Below are positions 17,955-26,846 of a stretch of DNA of 34,806 bases, piece by piece (position 1 is the stretch's first letter; each line of letters opens with the position of its first letter). Where the stretch lies: the NCBI RefSeq assembly GCF_000615445.1, contig NZ_BALY01000019.1:1-34806 (forward strand). The letters run 5' to 3'. The notes under the pieces are model-generated. The model was not told the origin of the DNA and did not search any database. It saw only the letters and a list, made by a program, of their open reading frames with translations. Both the position numbers and the translations under genes were made by a program. This stretch comes from Lactobacillus hamsteri DSM 5661 = JCM 6256 (GTDB lineage Bacteria; Bacillota; Bacilli; Lactobacillales; Lactobacillaceae).

Positions 17955-19138
17955 TCAGCTCTTTACCATGGCCAGTCCCTGACCAGTTGGCTTTGCTTTA
18001 TGCAGGATATTAATTGCCGCATTAATATCCCGGTCATGCTTAGTTTGACACTTAGGACAAGTCCATTCACGAATCTCTAATGCTTGGCGCCACTGTTATA
18101 GCCGCATTCTGAACAAATTCTGGAAGTGTTTTTAGGATCTACCGCAATTAGTCTTTTACCGTACCACTTACATTTATATTCCAGCATCTGTCTGAACATC
18201 CGCCATGAGGCATTAGAGATGGCTTTAGCCAAATGATGATTTTGAAGAAGATTTTTGGTTTTCAAATCTTCAATTACAATCACATCATACTGCTTGACCA
18301 AATGAGTCGTTAGCTTATGAAGATAATCCTTGCGCTGATTAGCTGCTTTAGCTTGATACCTGGCTTTTATTTTTTGGGCTTTTTGCCAATTGGCAAAGCT
18401 TTCCAAGCTTCTAGGACAAAGCACTTTTCTATTTTTATCCTGCAAAACTAATAGCTTAGCCAAGTGTCTGCGGCGAGAATATTTTCTTTGCCATGCTTTG
18501 GCTTTCTTTTCAAAATAAGAGCCATCAAAGCTAGGGTATTTCAAGCCATTAGACAGAATGGCTAAATCAGCTATACCGACATCGATGCCAATTTCTCTGC
18601 CAGTTAAGCGAAGCTTTTGGGGTTCATGCACTTCTGCCTGCAGAGACAGATAATACTTGCCCGTTGGTTCAAGCATAACCGTATAGCGTTTGATTTTGAT
18701 ATTTTGCAAAGCTCCGGTCCTGCTTGTCTTAATATAACCCAAATTAGGGATCTTTAAATACCGCTTGCCAGCAATTTTAATGATTGACTTGCCAGTATAA
18801 GACTTCTTCAAATACTTGCGCGAATGAAAACGAGGCTTGCCAGTTCGGCCGCTTTTATCTTGGAAGAAGTTTTTCCAAGACTGAGTTAAAAATTCATTAA
18901 CTACCTGCAGACTTGAAGAATCGCTGTTTTTCAAAAAGGGATATTCCTTCTTGAGCGGCTTAAGCAGATAATTTAGCTTAAACTTGCCCAAAAAAGGCAA
19001 ATTCTTATTATTCTGATAGCGTTCGTTCATCATGGCCAGCATCTGGTTCCAGACAAAACGATCATTGCCAAACATCTGCTCAAGCTGGTCTTGCTGGAGT
19101 TTATTAGGATAGAGCCTTAATTTGATTCCTTTCAGCAC
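17955..19138 (-). pseudogene. tnpB: TnpB (RuvC-type RNA-guided nuclease), frameshifted near the C-terminus
   Basis: TnpB proteins are RNA-guided DNA nucleases of IS200/IS605 elements and relatives of Cas12. Visible parts are a helix-turn-helix N-terminus, RuvC-I with GIDVGIADL (Asp186), RuvC-II with VIVIEDLK (Glu290) and the first zinc-finger pair CSEC (342-345). The frame then stops at TAG near 18077-18079 (353 residues). Restoring one base near 18081-18084 continues with the second Cys pair (CPKC), then [11 protein letters not shown] holding the RuvC-III Asp, to 394 residues. The start is GTG at 19138, with GGGAGG seven bases upstream; an ATG offset by two bases reads straight into a stop. 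As written the protein lacks a catalytic Asp and half the zinc finger. Confidence 0.85.
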
Positions 19139-19209
19139 ATTTGTTCCTCCCTTCTAGTAGCATTATATCAAACATGTGTTCAAGAAAGAATGGGAACAAG
19201 CAAAAAACT

Positions 19210-19261
19210 AAAAAAAAAGCCGGATTCATCACAGGAATTAAAATCCCGTGTTTTCTCCGGC
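19210..19261 (-). terminator. Two-tier hairpin with T9 at the left end of the IS
   Basis: On the minus strand an outer GCCGGA/TCCGGC helix (19256-19261 with 19219-19224) and an inner 7-bp helix including one G-U pair are followed by nine T. It stands between the tsf terminator and tnpB. IS200 is known to carry a left-end stem-loop that blocks incoming transcription, and this hairpin is well placed to do the same. Confidence 0.75.
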
Positions 19262-19272
19262 AAATAATCGAT

Positions 19273-19299
19273 AAAAAAAGAGAGGACCTAAGTCCTCCC
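19273..19299 (-). terminator. Terminator of rpsB-tsf
   Basis: An 8-bp stem (19292-19299 with 19280-19287, one G-U) with a four-base loop is followed by seven T on the minus strand, 14 bases after the tsf stop. It is a standard intrinsic terminator. Confidence 0.92.
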
Positions 19300-19312
19300 T
19301 TGTTAATTTTTA

Positions 19313-20338
19313 TTACTTCATTTGTTCGCGAACTTCGGCAGCAAAGTCTTCTTGCTTCTTTTCGATACCTTCGCCAACTTCGTAGCGTACGAAAGAAACT
19401 AACTTAGCACCATTTTCCTTTAAGAATTCGCCAACAGTCTTGCTGTCATCCATGATGTAATTTTGTGACAAAACAGCAAATTGCTTGTCAACTTGAGTGT
19501 TATCATCAATGAAGCGTTGCATCTTACCAGGAATAATTCTGTCCCAAATCTTTTCTGGCTTGCCTTCTTCTTTAAGTTCAGCCTTGATTTCTTCCTTAGC
19601 CTTAGCTAAAACATCATCAGTTAATTGCTTTTCTGAACCGTAAACAAGGTGTGGCAATGGCTTCTTATGAACCAATTCACGACTTTCGTTGTCTTGGTCG
19701 ATCTTGTGGTTCATTAAAGCTAATTGTTCAGTAATGAATTCGTCATCTAATTCATCTGGTGAGATAACCTTAGGGCTCATAGCTGCGATGTGCATTGCCA
19801 AGTGCTTAGCAGTTGCAGCATCTGCACCTTCTAAAACAGTGATAACACCAATTTGGCCACCATTGTGTTGGTAAGCACCAAATTCTTGGTCATCAGTCTT
19901 TTCTTCCAAAGCAAAACGACGTAAAACAATCTTTTCACCAATTGTAGCAGTTGCATCTACAAATGCTTGGTCTAAAGTCTTGCCATCAGCCATCTTTAAT
20001 TCAGAAGCTTCTTCAGCGTTAGCAGGCTTGCCTTCTGCAATTGTCTTGGTAACATCTTTTACCAAGTTAACAAACTTATCGTTTTGAGAAACAAAGTCAG
20101 TTTCTGAGTTGATTTCAGTCAAAGCTGCATCGTTACCAGCAACGTAAACGCCAGTTAAACCTTCAGCTGCAACACGGTCAGCCTTCTTTTCAGCCTTAGC
20201 CATACCCTTATCGTGAAGGTATTCAACTGCCTTGTCCATGTCACCGTCAACTTCTACCAATGCCTTCTTAGCGTCCATAACGCCAGCACCAGTACGTTCA
20301 CGCAATTCCTTAACTTGCTTTGCAGTAATTTGTGCCAT
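19313..20338 (-). CDS. tsf: Elongation factor Ts
   Basis: EF-Ts exchanges GDP for GTP on EF-Tu. The N-terminal TS-N/UBA domain shows the signature [16 protein letters not shown] near 12-27. The core contains the family segment [11 protein letters not shown]. The 341 residues are longer than the E. coli factor, but I believe this is usual for lactobacilli. The ATG has TAGGAGG upstream. It follows rpsB by 37 bases and ends in a strong terminator. Confidence 0.97.
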   Translation of the reverse strand: MAQITAKQVKELRERTGAGVMDAKKALVEVDGDMDKAVEYLHDKGMAKAEKKADRVAAEGLTGVYVAGNDAALTEINSETDFVSQNDKFVNLVKDVTKTIAEGKPANAEEASELKMADGKTLDQAFVDATATIGEKIVLRRFALEEKTDDQEFGAYQHNGGQIGVITVLEGADAATAKHLAMHIAAMSPKVISPDELDDEFITEQLALMNHKIDQDNESRELVHKKPLPHLVYGSEKQLTDDVLAKAKEEIKAELKEEGKPEKIWDRIIPGKMQRFIDDNTQVDKQFAVLSQNYIMDDSKTVGEFLKENGAKLVSFVRYEVGEGIEKKQEDFAAEVREQMK

Positions 20339-20375
20339 TGAAAAGTCCTCCTAATAGAACTAATAACAGTAAAAA

Positions 20376-21146
20376 CTAGTCTTCTTTGTGTTCTTCAGCA
20401 CTAACGATTTCGTCTTTGCCGTCAGCATCTTCCTTGAAGTCAACTTCAACAGTGTCATCATCTTGACCTTGTTGACCTTCAATAATAGCATCAGCCATAG
20501 CACCAGCAATTAAACGAATAGCACGAATAGCGTCATCGTTAGCTGGGATAATTACGTCGATAGGATCTGGATCAGTGTTGGTGTCAACCATAGCTACAAC
20601 TGGGATACCCAAAATGTTAGCTTCGTGAACAGCAATCTTTTCCTTCTTAGGATCTACAACGAACAATACGTCTGGAATTCTTGGCATATCTTCGATACCG
20701 CCTAAGAATCTTTCAAGCTTTTCCATTTCCTTAGTTAAAAGTGCAACTTCCTTCTTTGGAAGAACATCAAAGGTACCGTCTTCTGACATTTCCTTTAATT
20801 GCTTTAATCTCTTAACACGGCTTTGGATAGTAACCCAGTTAGTCAAAGTACCACCCAACCAACGTTGGTTTACGTAGTATTGACCTGCACGAGTTGCTTC
20901 TTCAGCAATTGAGTCTTGAGCTTGCTTCTTAGTACCTACAAACAAGAAAACGCCGCCTTCTTGAGCAACAGCCTTCATGAAGTTGTAAGCATCATCTAAC
21001 ATCTTGATAGTCTTTTGCAAATCAATGATGTAGATACCATTTCTTTGAGTAAAAATGTAAGGAGCCATCTTAGGGTTCCAACGACGAGTTTGGTGACCAA
21101 AGTGGACACCTGCTTCAAGCAATTGTTTCATTGTAACAACTGACAT
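20376..21146 (-). CDS. rpsB: 30S ribosomal protein S2
   Basis: S2 is a late-assembling protein of the small subunit body. The signatures [20 protein letters not shown] near the start and [19 protein letters not shown] later are unmistakable. An acidic C-terminal tail of about 30 residues follows the conserved core. The ATG has a strong AGGAGG. It is the first gene of rpsB-tsf, behind a good promoter and a leader of about 120 bases that can fold, consistent with feedback control by S2 as known in E. coli. Confidence 0.98.
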   Translation of the reverse strand: MSVVTMKQLLEAGVHFGHQTRRWNPKMAPYIFTQRNGIYIIDLQKTIKMLDDAYNFMKAVAQEGGVFLFVGTKKQAQDSIAEEATRAGQYYVNQRWLGGTLTNWVTIQSRVKRLKQLKEMSEDGTFDVLPKKEVALLTKEMEKLERFLGGIEDMPRIPDVLFVVDPKKEKIAVHEANILGIPVVAMVDTNTDPDPIDVIIPANDDAIRAIRLIAGAMADAIIEGQQGQDDDTVEVDFKEDADGKDEIVSAEEHKED

Positions 21147-21266
21147 AGTAAATTCCTCCTGGTTTTAATCCTCTCAAGCGTTCAATTCGATATCCGACCA
21201 CTACCCTGGGCACCAAGATATCGATCGCTCTTGATGTGTTTTAATTTATATGCCAACACAGCATAC
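21147..21266 (-). promoter_or_regulatory. Structured rpsB leader, candidate S2 autoregulatory site
   Basis: The predicted 5' leader contains a two-tier hairpin. A perfect 7-bp helix pairs CGATATC (21188-21194) with GATATCG (21217-21223) around a 22-base loop. An outer helix pairs 21175-21180 with 21226-21233 with a two-base bulge. S2 represses rpsB-tsf through the leader in E. coli; the same is inferred here from position and structure. No match to a specific leader consensus was established. Confidence 0.5.
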
Positions 21267-21272
21267 TTATAC

Positions 21273-21301
21273 ATGATACTAAAGTTAAGTAGATATTGCA
21301 A
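21273..21301 (-). promoter_or_regulatory. rpsB promoter
   Basis: On the minus strand TTGCAA (21296-21301) and TATCAT (21273-21278) are spaced by exactly 17 bases. The predicted start is near 21266. The -35 box almost touches the stop codon of the preceding gene at 21304. Confidence 0.75.
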
Positions 21302-21303
21302 GA

Positions 21304-22335
21304 CTAAAATTTCACGTTATGTTCCCGCAAAAATTGTTCTTTCCAAGCACGGCTATGATGTTTAAACCAATATTCACGTTTTAACGCTAATCTCTTATCA
21401 TCGAATTGTTCATGATATATCATTTGAACAGGACGACGAGACTTCGTATACTTTGCGCCTTTGCCGCTGTTGTGCATTTTCAAACGATGTCCTAGATCGT
21501 TTGTAAAACCGCCATAAAAACTGCCGTCATTGCATTTCAAAACATAAAAGAAAAACTTACCCGCATTATCATGCTTTTCACGATCTTCGTCAGTCTCCCG
21601 CAAAATTCTTTGCAATTCAGGCTTATATTCGCCATCTGCATCATGAACTTCAATTGCATCTTTAATTACCGTTCCATCTGTTGCCGTATGTTTAACAGCT
21701 TCAACAATAACTAAATTTGCATCTTCACCACGATGAGAAACAAACGGTTGAATCACTTTTACGCTAAGATCATGCTTCATGCAATAGTAACAAATCTCCC
21801 CCAATCTTTCTGGGCGATGAACCATAAACATTTTTCCCTTCATCTTTAGAAGACCGCTTGCCACTTCAATAATCTGTTCAAGATTAATTAAGATTTCATG
21901 ACGGGCAATTGCTTTTTTGCGATCAGGATTTACTTCATGACCTTCTGGCACTTTAAAATATGGCGGATTAACAGTTACAACATCATATGAATCTTTTCGC
22001 AAAAATTTTGGTGCATTAAGTACATTATCTTGATGAACATTGATACGATTTTCCATATGATTGAGTTCAATTGAACGAACTGCTTGGGAGTATGCTTCAT
22101 CTTGAATTTCAATTGCATCATACTTTGCTCTATTAAAATAGGCCATATACATAGTTGCTGCACAGTTTCCTGAGCACAAATCTGCAACCTTGTATTTATC
22201 ATGAATAGCATTTTTAGCCCAATAAGCTAAAAAGAGCGTATCTGATGAAAACGAAAAAGCCGTCTTATCTTGTACAATGCGTAAATTATCACTGTACATG
22301 TAATCAATTCGCTCATTTTTTCCAAGTTCTACCAT
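21304..22335 (-). CDS. tRNA adenine-N6-methyltransferase (TrmN6/YabB type) fused to a GIY-YIG domain
   Basis: Two proteins that are neighbours in B. subtilis (yabB, yazA) are joined here. Residues 1 to about 240 form a Rossmann methyltransferase, with the SAM loop region ADLCSGNCA at 51-59 and catalytic NPPY at 123-126. This resembles enzymes that methylate A37 of tRNA-Val. Residues about 261-343 form a small UPF0213-type GIY-YIG domain with YVLKCNDGSFYGG, Arg284 and Glu321 as likely catalytic residues. The linker (about 240-260) is charged. The ATG at 22335 has AGAGGA upstream. It is divergent from plsC. Its substrate is inferred; the role of the GIY-YIG half is unknown. Confidence 0.85.
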   Translation of the reverse strand: MVELGKNERIDYMYSDNLRIVQDKTAFSFSSDTLFLAYWAKNAIHDKYKVADLCSGNCAATMYMAYFNRAKYDAIEIQDEAYSQAVRSIELNHMENRINVHQDNVLNAPKFLRKDSYDVVTVNPPYFKVPEGHEVNPDRKKAIARHEILINLEQIIEVASGLLKMKGKMFMVHRPERLGEICYYCMKHDLSVKVIQPFVSHRGEDANLVIVEAVKHTATDGTVIKDAIEVHDADGEYKPELQRILRETDEDREKHDNAGKFFFYVLKCNDGSFYGGFTNDLGHRLKMHNSGKGAKYTKSRRPVQMIYHEQFDDKRLALKREYWFKHHSRAWKEQFLREHNVKF

Positions 22336-22341
22336 AAAAAT

Positions 22342-22370
22342 TTTATCCTCTCGCCTTACTTTGCTATAAT
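22342..22370 (+). promoter_or_regulatory. plsC promoter with extended -10
   Basis: TATAAT at 22365-22370 is preceded by TG one base upstream, an extended -10. The -35 at 17 bases (TTTATC) is weak, as extended -10 promoters allow. The predicted start is about 20 bases before the plsC ATG. Confidence 0.65.
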
Positions 22371-22394
22371 ATTTTACAACAATTGGAGGAAATT

Positions 22395-23009
22395 ATGTTT
22401 TATCGTTTTATTAGACCCATTGTTCGCTTCATCGTTTGGGTATTGAACGGACATTTACACGTACATCATAAAGATCGCATCCCCGAAGGAAATTATATTT
22501 TAGTTGCACCGCACCGTACTTGGTGGGAACCGATTATGTTTGCTTTAGCTGCAAGCCCAATGGAATTTATGTTTATGGCTAAAATTGAATTATTCAAAAA
22601 TCCAGTTTTACGATTCATTTTGAAACATGCTCATGCTTTTCCTGTTGATCGTGAACACCCTGGTCCATCTGTATTAAAAATTCCGGTGAAAGGCCTAAAA
22701 GAAGGCAAACTTTCTTTAATTATTTTCCCTTCGGGAACTCGCCATTCTGCCGAGCTTAAAAGTGGTGCTTTGGTAATTGCCAAGCTTTCTAAAAAGCCTT
22801 TGGTTCCTGTTGTTTATCAAGGACCATTAACTTTTAAAGGTTTGCTTAAACGTCAACCTCTGGAAGTTTGCTTCGGTGATCCGATTTATATTGATCGAAA
22901 AACAAAGATGACTCATGAAAATGAAGCTAAATATGATCAAATTTTAAATGAAGCTTGGAATAAATTGGATAAGGAACAAAATCCTGATTTTCATTATGTT
23001 GCAAAATAA
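22395..23009 (+). CDS. plsC: 1-acyl-sn-glycerol-3-phosphate acyltransferase (PlsC-like)
   Basis: The family acylates lysophosphatidic acid to phosphatidic acid at the membrane. The 204-residue protein starts with a hydrophobic amphipathic segment. Block I is HRTWWEP (His40, Glu45), where the usual pattern is H-x4-D. Block III is FPSGTRH (111-117), where FPEGTRS is usual. Block IV is VPVVYQG. The ATG at 22395 follows GGAGG by six bases; a TTG 12 bases upstream would overlap the Shine-Dalgarno sequence and is rejected. A single-gene unit is likely, between its own promoter and a terminator. The active-site changes make the exact substrate uncertain. Confidence 0.85.
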   Translation: MFYRFIRPIVRFIVWVLNGHLHVHHKDRIPEGNYILVAPHRTWWEPIMFALAASPMEFMFMAKIELFKNPVLRFILKHAHAFPVDREHPGPSVLKIPVKGLKEGKLSLIIFPSGTRHSAELKSGALVIAKLSKKPLVPVVYQGPLTFKGLLKRQPLEVCFGDPIYIDRKTKMTHENEAKYDQILNEAWNKLDKEQNPDFHYVAK

Positions 23010-23012
23010 AAA

Positions 23013-23045
23013 GTCGAGAAGTTAATTCTTCTCGGCTTTATTTTT
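23013..23045. terminator. Bidirectional terminator between plsC and the GNAT gene
   Basis: CGAGAAG (23015-23021) pairs with CTTCTCG (23028-23034), extended by G-U/G-C pairs. T-rich tracts follow on both strands. The two genes converge here, and the hairpin can serve both. Confidence 0.88.
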
Positions 23046-23490
23046 ATTTCAATTCCATCGTATCTTCAGAGAAATTAACTGGAAATTCATCCGACCATTT
23101 TTCTACAACTGTATCAATTACTTTAAAACCAAATTTTTTATACAATTTTTTTGCTGCCTGATTATTTGTAAAAACAGCTAGTTTTATCGGTCTAGGTAAT
23201 TCATTTAAAACAAAACTCATCAATTCCGTTCCAACGCCTTGTCGTTGAAAGGCCGGATCAACATACAAAAATTCAATTCGATGCCGACCGCAACCAACGA
23301 AACCGACAATTTTATTATTCTTTACTGCAACATAGATATTACAGGACAAAAAGTATTTCAAATATGATGCATCTTCTAACGCAACAAAGACAGATTCTAG
23401 ATTCTCATTTTTTAATTCTTGCATCCGGCCCTGATTCATAACTTTGCAAATCTGTTTAAAATCATTTGATTGATATTTTCTAATTTTCAT
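23044..23490 (-). CDS. GNAT-family N-acetyltransferase
   Basis: The GNAT fold transfers an acetyl group from acetyl-CoA. In this 148-residue protein the CoA-binding motif A is VDPAFQRQGVGTELM, with QRQGVG at 82-87. Motif B near the end reads NNQAAKKLYKKFGFKVID. I chose the ATG at 23490, giving MKIRKYQSND, because AGGGG lies five bases before it; an upstream extension of 18 residues is hydrophobic and not GNAT-like. The substrate cannot be told from the sequence. The stop lies in the shared terminator with plsC. Confidence 0.85.
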   Translation of the reverse strand: MKIRKYQSNDFKQICKVMNQGRMQELKNENLESVFVALEDASYLKYFLSCNIYVAVKNNKIVGFVGCGRHRIEFLYVDPAFQRQGVGTELMSFVLNELPRPIKLAVFTNNQAAKKLYKKFGFKVIDTVVEKWSDEFPVNFSEDTMELK

Positions 23491-23581
23491 ACATGCCCCT
23501 ATTTCGCTATATATTAAATTTAAAATCAATTTTATCGCCAACATATAAACTTATTCAAATTACATACATAACATCTTCTGA

Positions 23582-23610
23582 TTATTTTATTTAATTTTTA
23601 GTGTTAAAAT
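23582..23610 (+). promoter_or_regulatory. Candidate cfa promoter
   Basis: TAAAAT at 23605-23610 has TG one base upstream (extended -10), about 34 bases before the cfa start. The -35 position is only T-rich (TTATTT). Rated modest because the region is very AT-rich. Confidence 0.45.
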
Positions 23611-23643
23611 GATTACTAGGTTTTTATATATGGAGGGAAATTA

Positions 23644-24822
23644 ATGTTAGAAAAAACATTCTACAAAATGATGCTCAGTAAATCCTTCCCTTTCCCAGTT
23701 AAGGTAACTTATTGGGACGGCAAGAGTGAAGTTTATGGTAACGGCACTCCAGAAATTGAAATTGTCTTTAATGAAAAAATTCCAATTTCCGCAATTACCA
23801 AAAATGCTTCTCTTGCTTTGGGTGAAGGCTACATGGATAAGAAAATTGAAATTCATGGGGACATCCAAAAATTAATTTTCGGTGCTTACACTAGCGCAGA
23901 TAGTTTCATGCGTTCATCTAAGTTCCGCAAGTTTTTACCTAAGCAAAAACATACTGAAAAGCAAAGTGAAGAAGATGTTCAAAGTCACTACGACATCGGT
24001 AACGATTTCTACAAGATGTGGCTTGATCCTACATTAACTTACTCATGTGCTTACTTTGAAGATGACAACACAGATGATCTTGAAAAAGCACAAATTGCCA
24101 AAGTTCATCATATCTTGAACAAGTTACATCCCGAAGAAGGCAAGACTTTGCTTGACATCGGCTGTGGCTGGGGAACTTTAATGCTCACTGCTGCTAAAGA
24201 ATACGGCTTAAAGGTTACCGGAGTAACTTTGAGTGAAGAACAATACAAACTTGTTCAAAAGCGTATTTACGATGAGGGCTTAGAAGACGTTGCTGAAGTT
24301 AAGCTTGAAGATTACCGTGAGCTTGGTGATCAAAAGTGGGATTACATTACCTCCGTTGGTATGTTTGAACACGTTGGTTCAGAAAACTTGAGCGAATATT
24401 TTGCAGATGTTTATAAATACTTAAACCAAGATGGGGTTGCATTGATTCACGGAATTACCCGTCAACAAGGCGGTGCAACCAATGCTTGGATTAATAAATA
24501 CATTTTCCCAGGTGGCTACATTCCAGGTTTACAAGAAATCGTCGGTGATATTGTCGACAACGGTTTACAAATTACTGACATGGAAACCCTTCGTCGCCAT
24601 TACCAAAGAACTTTGGAAATTTGGGACAAGAACTTTAACAGCGTTCGTGACCAAGTTACCGAAAAAATGGGCGAACGTTTCACTCGTATGTGGGACATGT
24701 ATTTGAATGCATGTGCCGCTTCATTTGAATCAGGCAATATTGATGTTATTCAATACTTGCTTACCAAGGGTCCTTCCGGCAAGACCTTGCCAATGACTCG
24801 TAAATACATGCTCGATAAATAA
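23644..24822 (+). CDS. cfa: Cyclopropane-fatty-acyl-phospholipid synthase
   Basis: Cfa adds a methylene group from S-adenosylmethionine to cis double bonds of membrane phospholipid acyl chains, giving for example lactobacillic acid. It protects against acid and stationary-phase stress. The 392-residue protein has the N-terminal lipid-binding part, then [15 protein letters not shown] (114-128), LTYSCAYF, and the SAM loop LDIGCGWG at 170-177. MFEHVG and the C-terminal RMWDMYL, CAASF motifs complete it. The ATG follows GGAGG. It stands alone between its own candidate promoter and a terminator. Confidence 0.97.
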   Translation: MLEKTFYKMMLSKSFPFPVKVTYWDGKSEVYGNGTPEIEIVFNEKIPISAITKNASLALGEGYMDKKIEIHGDIQKLIFGAYTSADSFMRSSKFRKFLPKQKHTEKQSEEDVQSHYDIGNDFYKMWLDPTLTYSCAYFEDDNTDDLEKAQIAKVHHILNKLHPEEGKTLLDIGCGWGTLMLTAAKEYGLKVTGVTLSEEQYKLVQKRIYDEGLEDVAEVKLEDYRELGDQKWDYITSVGMFEHVGSENLSEYFADVYKYLNQDGVALIHGITRQQGGATNAWINKYIFPGGYIPGLQEIVGDIVDNGLQITDMETLRRHYQRTLEIWDKNFNSVRDQVTEKMGERFTRMWDMYLNACAASFESGNIDVIQYLLTKGPSGKTLPMTRKYMLDK

Positions 24823-24834
24823 ATTCAAACAAAA

Positions 24835-24868
24835 AATAAGCGTTGAGAAATCTCAACGCTTATTTTTA
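24835..24868. terminator. Bidirectional terminator between cfa and pepO
   Basis: A perfect 13-bp stem pairs 24835-24847 with 24852-24864 around a four-base loop. A T tract follows on the plus strand, and the A-rich 5' flank gives one on the minus strand. It serves two convergent genes. Confidence 0.92.
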
Positions 24869-24883
24869 TATCTAATTATATTT

Positions 24884-26824
24884 TTACCAAATTCGTACTC
24901 GCTTGTCAGGATCGAGCCACATACCATCAGTTTCCTTTACATCAAATGCTTCATAAAATTCATCTTGGCATTGTGACGGAATATTAACTCTTGTTGGCTG
25001 TGGAGCATGGACATCAGTCGCAATTTCGGTCTTGATAGCTTCAGGACGTTGTTTTTGAGCCCATGAACGAGCATAGTTTTCAAATAATTCCTTCATACTG
25101 CCACCTTCAGCCTTATTTGCCTGAATAGCACAAGTAAGACCACCCAGATCGGCAATATTCTCGGCAACGACTTGCTTACCATTTAATTTAGCTGGACCAT
25201 AATCTAACCCATCATAAATATCAATGGCTGCTTGCGTACGCTTATTAAATTTCTTGAAGTCGTCGTCAGTCCACCAATTCTTCATATTGCCGAATTCATC
25301 AAACTTGGCACCATTATTGTCAAAAGCATGAGAAATTTCATGAGCAATAGTTGCCCCAATTCCACCATAATTAGTTCCGCGTGATTGATGCAAGTCATAA
25401 AATGGAGCTTGCAAAATAGCTGCTGGGAAAGTAATATCGTTTCTTTGTGGATCGTAGCAAGCGTTGTTAAGATTCCCTGGCATAAGCCATACTGAACGAT
25501 CAACAGGTTCAGTTAATTTATTCAAGCTGTACTTTTCTAAGACCTTGCCCATTGCCTTTTCATTTTCATAAAGGCTCTTATCAGGATCAACTTGAAGCAA
25601 GTCATAAATCTTTTCGATCTTTTCTGGATAACCAATCTTAAGAACTAAGGCACGCAACTTAACAATTGCTTTCTTTTTGGTATCTTCAGAAAGCCAATCA
25701 TTATTTTGAATACGATCTTCATATACCTTGATCATCCGCTGAATCATGTCGGTTACATCAGCCTTGGCATCTTCGCCGAAGTACTTTTTACCATAGTAAA
25801 CACCGATTACTTCATCAAAACTGCTATTTGCAATGTAGTAAGCATGACGGTCCTTAGGAGGAAGTTCACCTTGACCACTCAAAGCTTGGCTATATGGAAA
25901 AGCAGCTTCACGGAAATCTTGAGAAAGTAAGCTAGCTACGCCATTAATAAATTTGGTAATCATCCAACCTTTGATCTCGTCAAAATTATCCGCATTAATT
26001 AATTCTTCAGCATGATCTAAAAATCTTGGTTCCAAAACAATTACTCGCTCTGGCATTTCGGGCACAATTGCTTGCAAGAAACTCTTCATATCAAAGGATT
26101 TGAACTTAGCTAAAAAGTCTTTCATTGAATATGGATTATAGGTAGCTGGATAATCTGACCATTCTTCAGTTGATTTAACGACTATGGCAAGTTTAGCATC
26201 AAATTTCAAAGCATTATCAATATAGATTTCGGCTTCAGGTTCATCGATTCCTGCCATTGTTAAAAGCTTAATAGTTTGCTTTTTCAAAATATCCAAAAGC
26301 TTCTTGGCATCATCTTGCTTGTAGCTGGTTGTATCTGGCAAGAAAGTACTTGGACCGCCAAATTCCAAGACATGAACCTTAGTGTTCATCATATCCGCTT
26401 CAACATCGAATCCAAATGGCAAACTAGCAAATTCATCAAGTTCAACGGCTTGTTTATTTAATTCATCAAAATCTTTGAGTGCTACTAATTTTTTAAGATC
26501 AGCTTGAATTGGCTTAGCGCCATCAGTATTTCTCTTATCAAAGTTTTTAGCAATCTTGTAAAGCGTAATCGCCTTATCAAAATCCTTCACATCAGGCAAC
26601 TGCTCTTCCCCAGATGCAAATTTGTCGAAATCGCCCATTAAGCGCTTTTCAATTTTCATGTCAATGTTAGTATTAACTCCAATTTCGGTACGATCAGCCG
26701 GAATCTGAGCATCTTTTTGCCACTCAGAGTTAACAGCTAAGTACAAATTATCTTGAGGACGAGCATTAACATCTGGCTTAGTTAAATCACCAACACCACC
26801 ACGCACAGCAAGTAAATTCTTCAT
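24884..26824 (-). CDS. pepO: M13-family neutral endopeptidase PepO
   Basis: PepO is a zinc endopeptidase that cleaves oligopeptides inside the cell in lactic acid bacteria, part of the casein-peptide breakdown pathway. The zinc motif HEISH is at 495-499, with the third ligand in ENIADLGG (Glu555, Asp559). The NACYDP and GATIAHE segments are also family marks. There is no signal peptide, fitting a cytosolic enzyme. The 646 residues match known lactobacillar PepO. Lactobacilli often have several PepO copies; which one this is cannot be told. It lies only 22 bases after the ABC exporter pair, so co-transcription is likely. Confidence 0.95.
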   Translation of the reverse strand: MKNLLAVRGGVGDLTKPDVNARPQDNLYLAVNSEWQKDAQIPADRTEIGVNTNIDMKIEKRLMGDFDKFASGEEQLPDVKDFDKAITLYKIAKNFDKRNTDGAKPIQADLKKLVALKDFDELNKQAVELDEFASLPFGFDVEADMMNTKVHVLEFGGPSTFLPDTTSYKQDDAKKLLDILKKQTIKLLTMAGIDEPEAEIYIDNALKFDAKLAIVVKSTEEWSDYPATYNPYSMKDFLAKFKSFDMKSFLQAIVPEMPERVIVLEPRFLDHAEELINADNFDEIKGWMITKFINGVASLLSQDFREAAFPYSQALSGQGELPPKDRHAYYIANSSFDEVIGVYYGKKYFGEDAKADVTDMIQRMIKVYEDRIQNNDWLSEDTKKKAIVKLRALVLKIGYPEKIEKIYDLLQVDPDKSLYENEKAMGKVLEKYSLNKLTEPVDRSVWLMPGNLNNACYDPQRNDITFPAAILQAPFYDLHQSRGTNYGGIGATIAHEISHAFDNNGAKFDEFGNMKNWWTDDDFKKFNKRTQAAIDIYDGLDYGPAKLNGKQVVAENIADLGGLTCAIQANKAEGGSMKELFENYARSWAQKQRPEAIKTEIATDVHAPQPTRVNIPSQCQDEFYEAFDVKETDGMWLDPDKRVRIW

Positions 26825-26846
26825 TCTTTCTCCTTTTAAAACTTAA

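Larger units (their letters stand above)
17861..19261 (-). mobile_element. IS200/IS605-family element carrying only tnpB
   Basis: An element of about 1.4 kb lies between tsf and pyrH. It carries tnpB but no tnpA, like IS1341-type relatives that need a partner transposase in trans. The right end (toward pyrH) has a short hairpin at 17870-17887, and the left end (toward tsf) a larger two-tier hairpin at 19219-19261. No target duplication is expected or seen. Its base composition is somewhat richer in GC than the neighbours. The outer limits are estimates from the two hairpins. Confidence 0.7.

Noticed and set aside
19141-19407. 88-residue plus-strand frame over the IS left end and tsf end
   Set aside because: It crosses two minus-strand terminators and the tsf coding end, with no family resemblance.
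23491-23544. Longer start for the GNAT gene
   Set aside because: The extra 18 residues are hydrophobic and unlike GNAT N-termini; AGGGG precedes ATG 23490.
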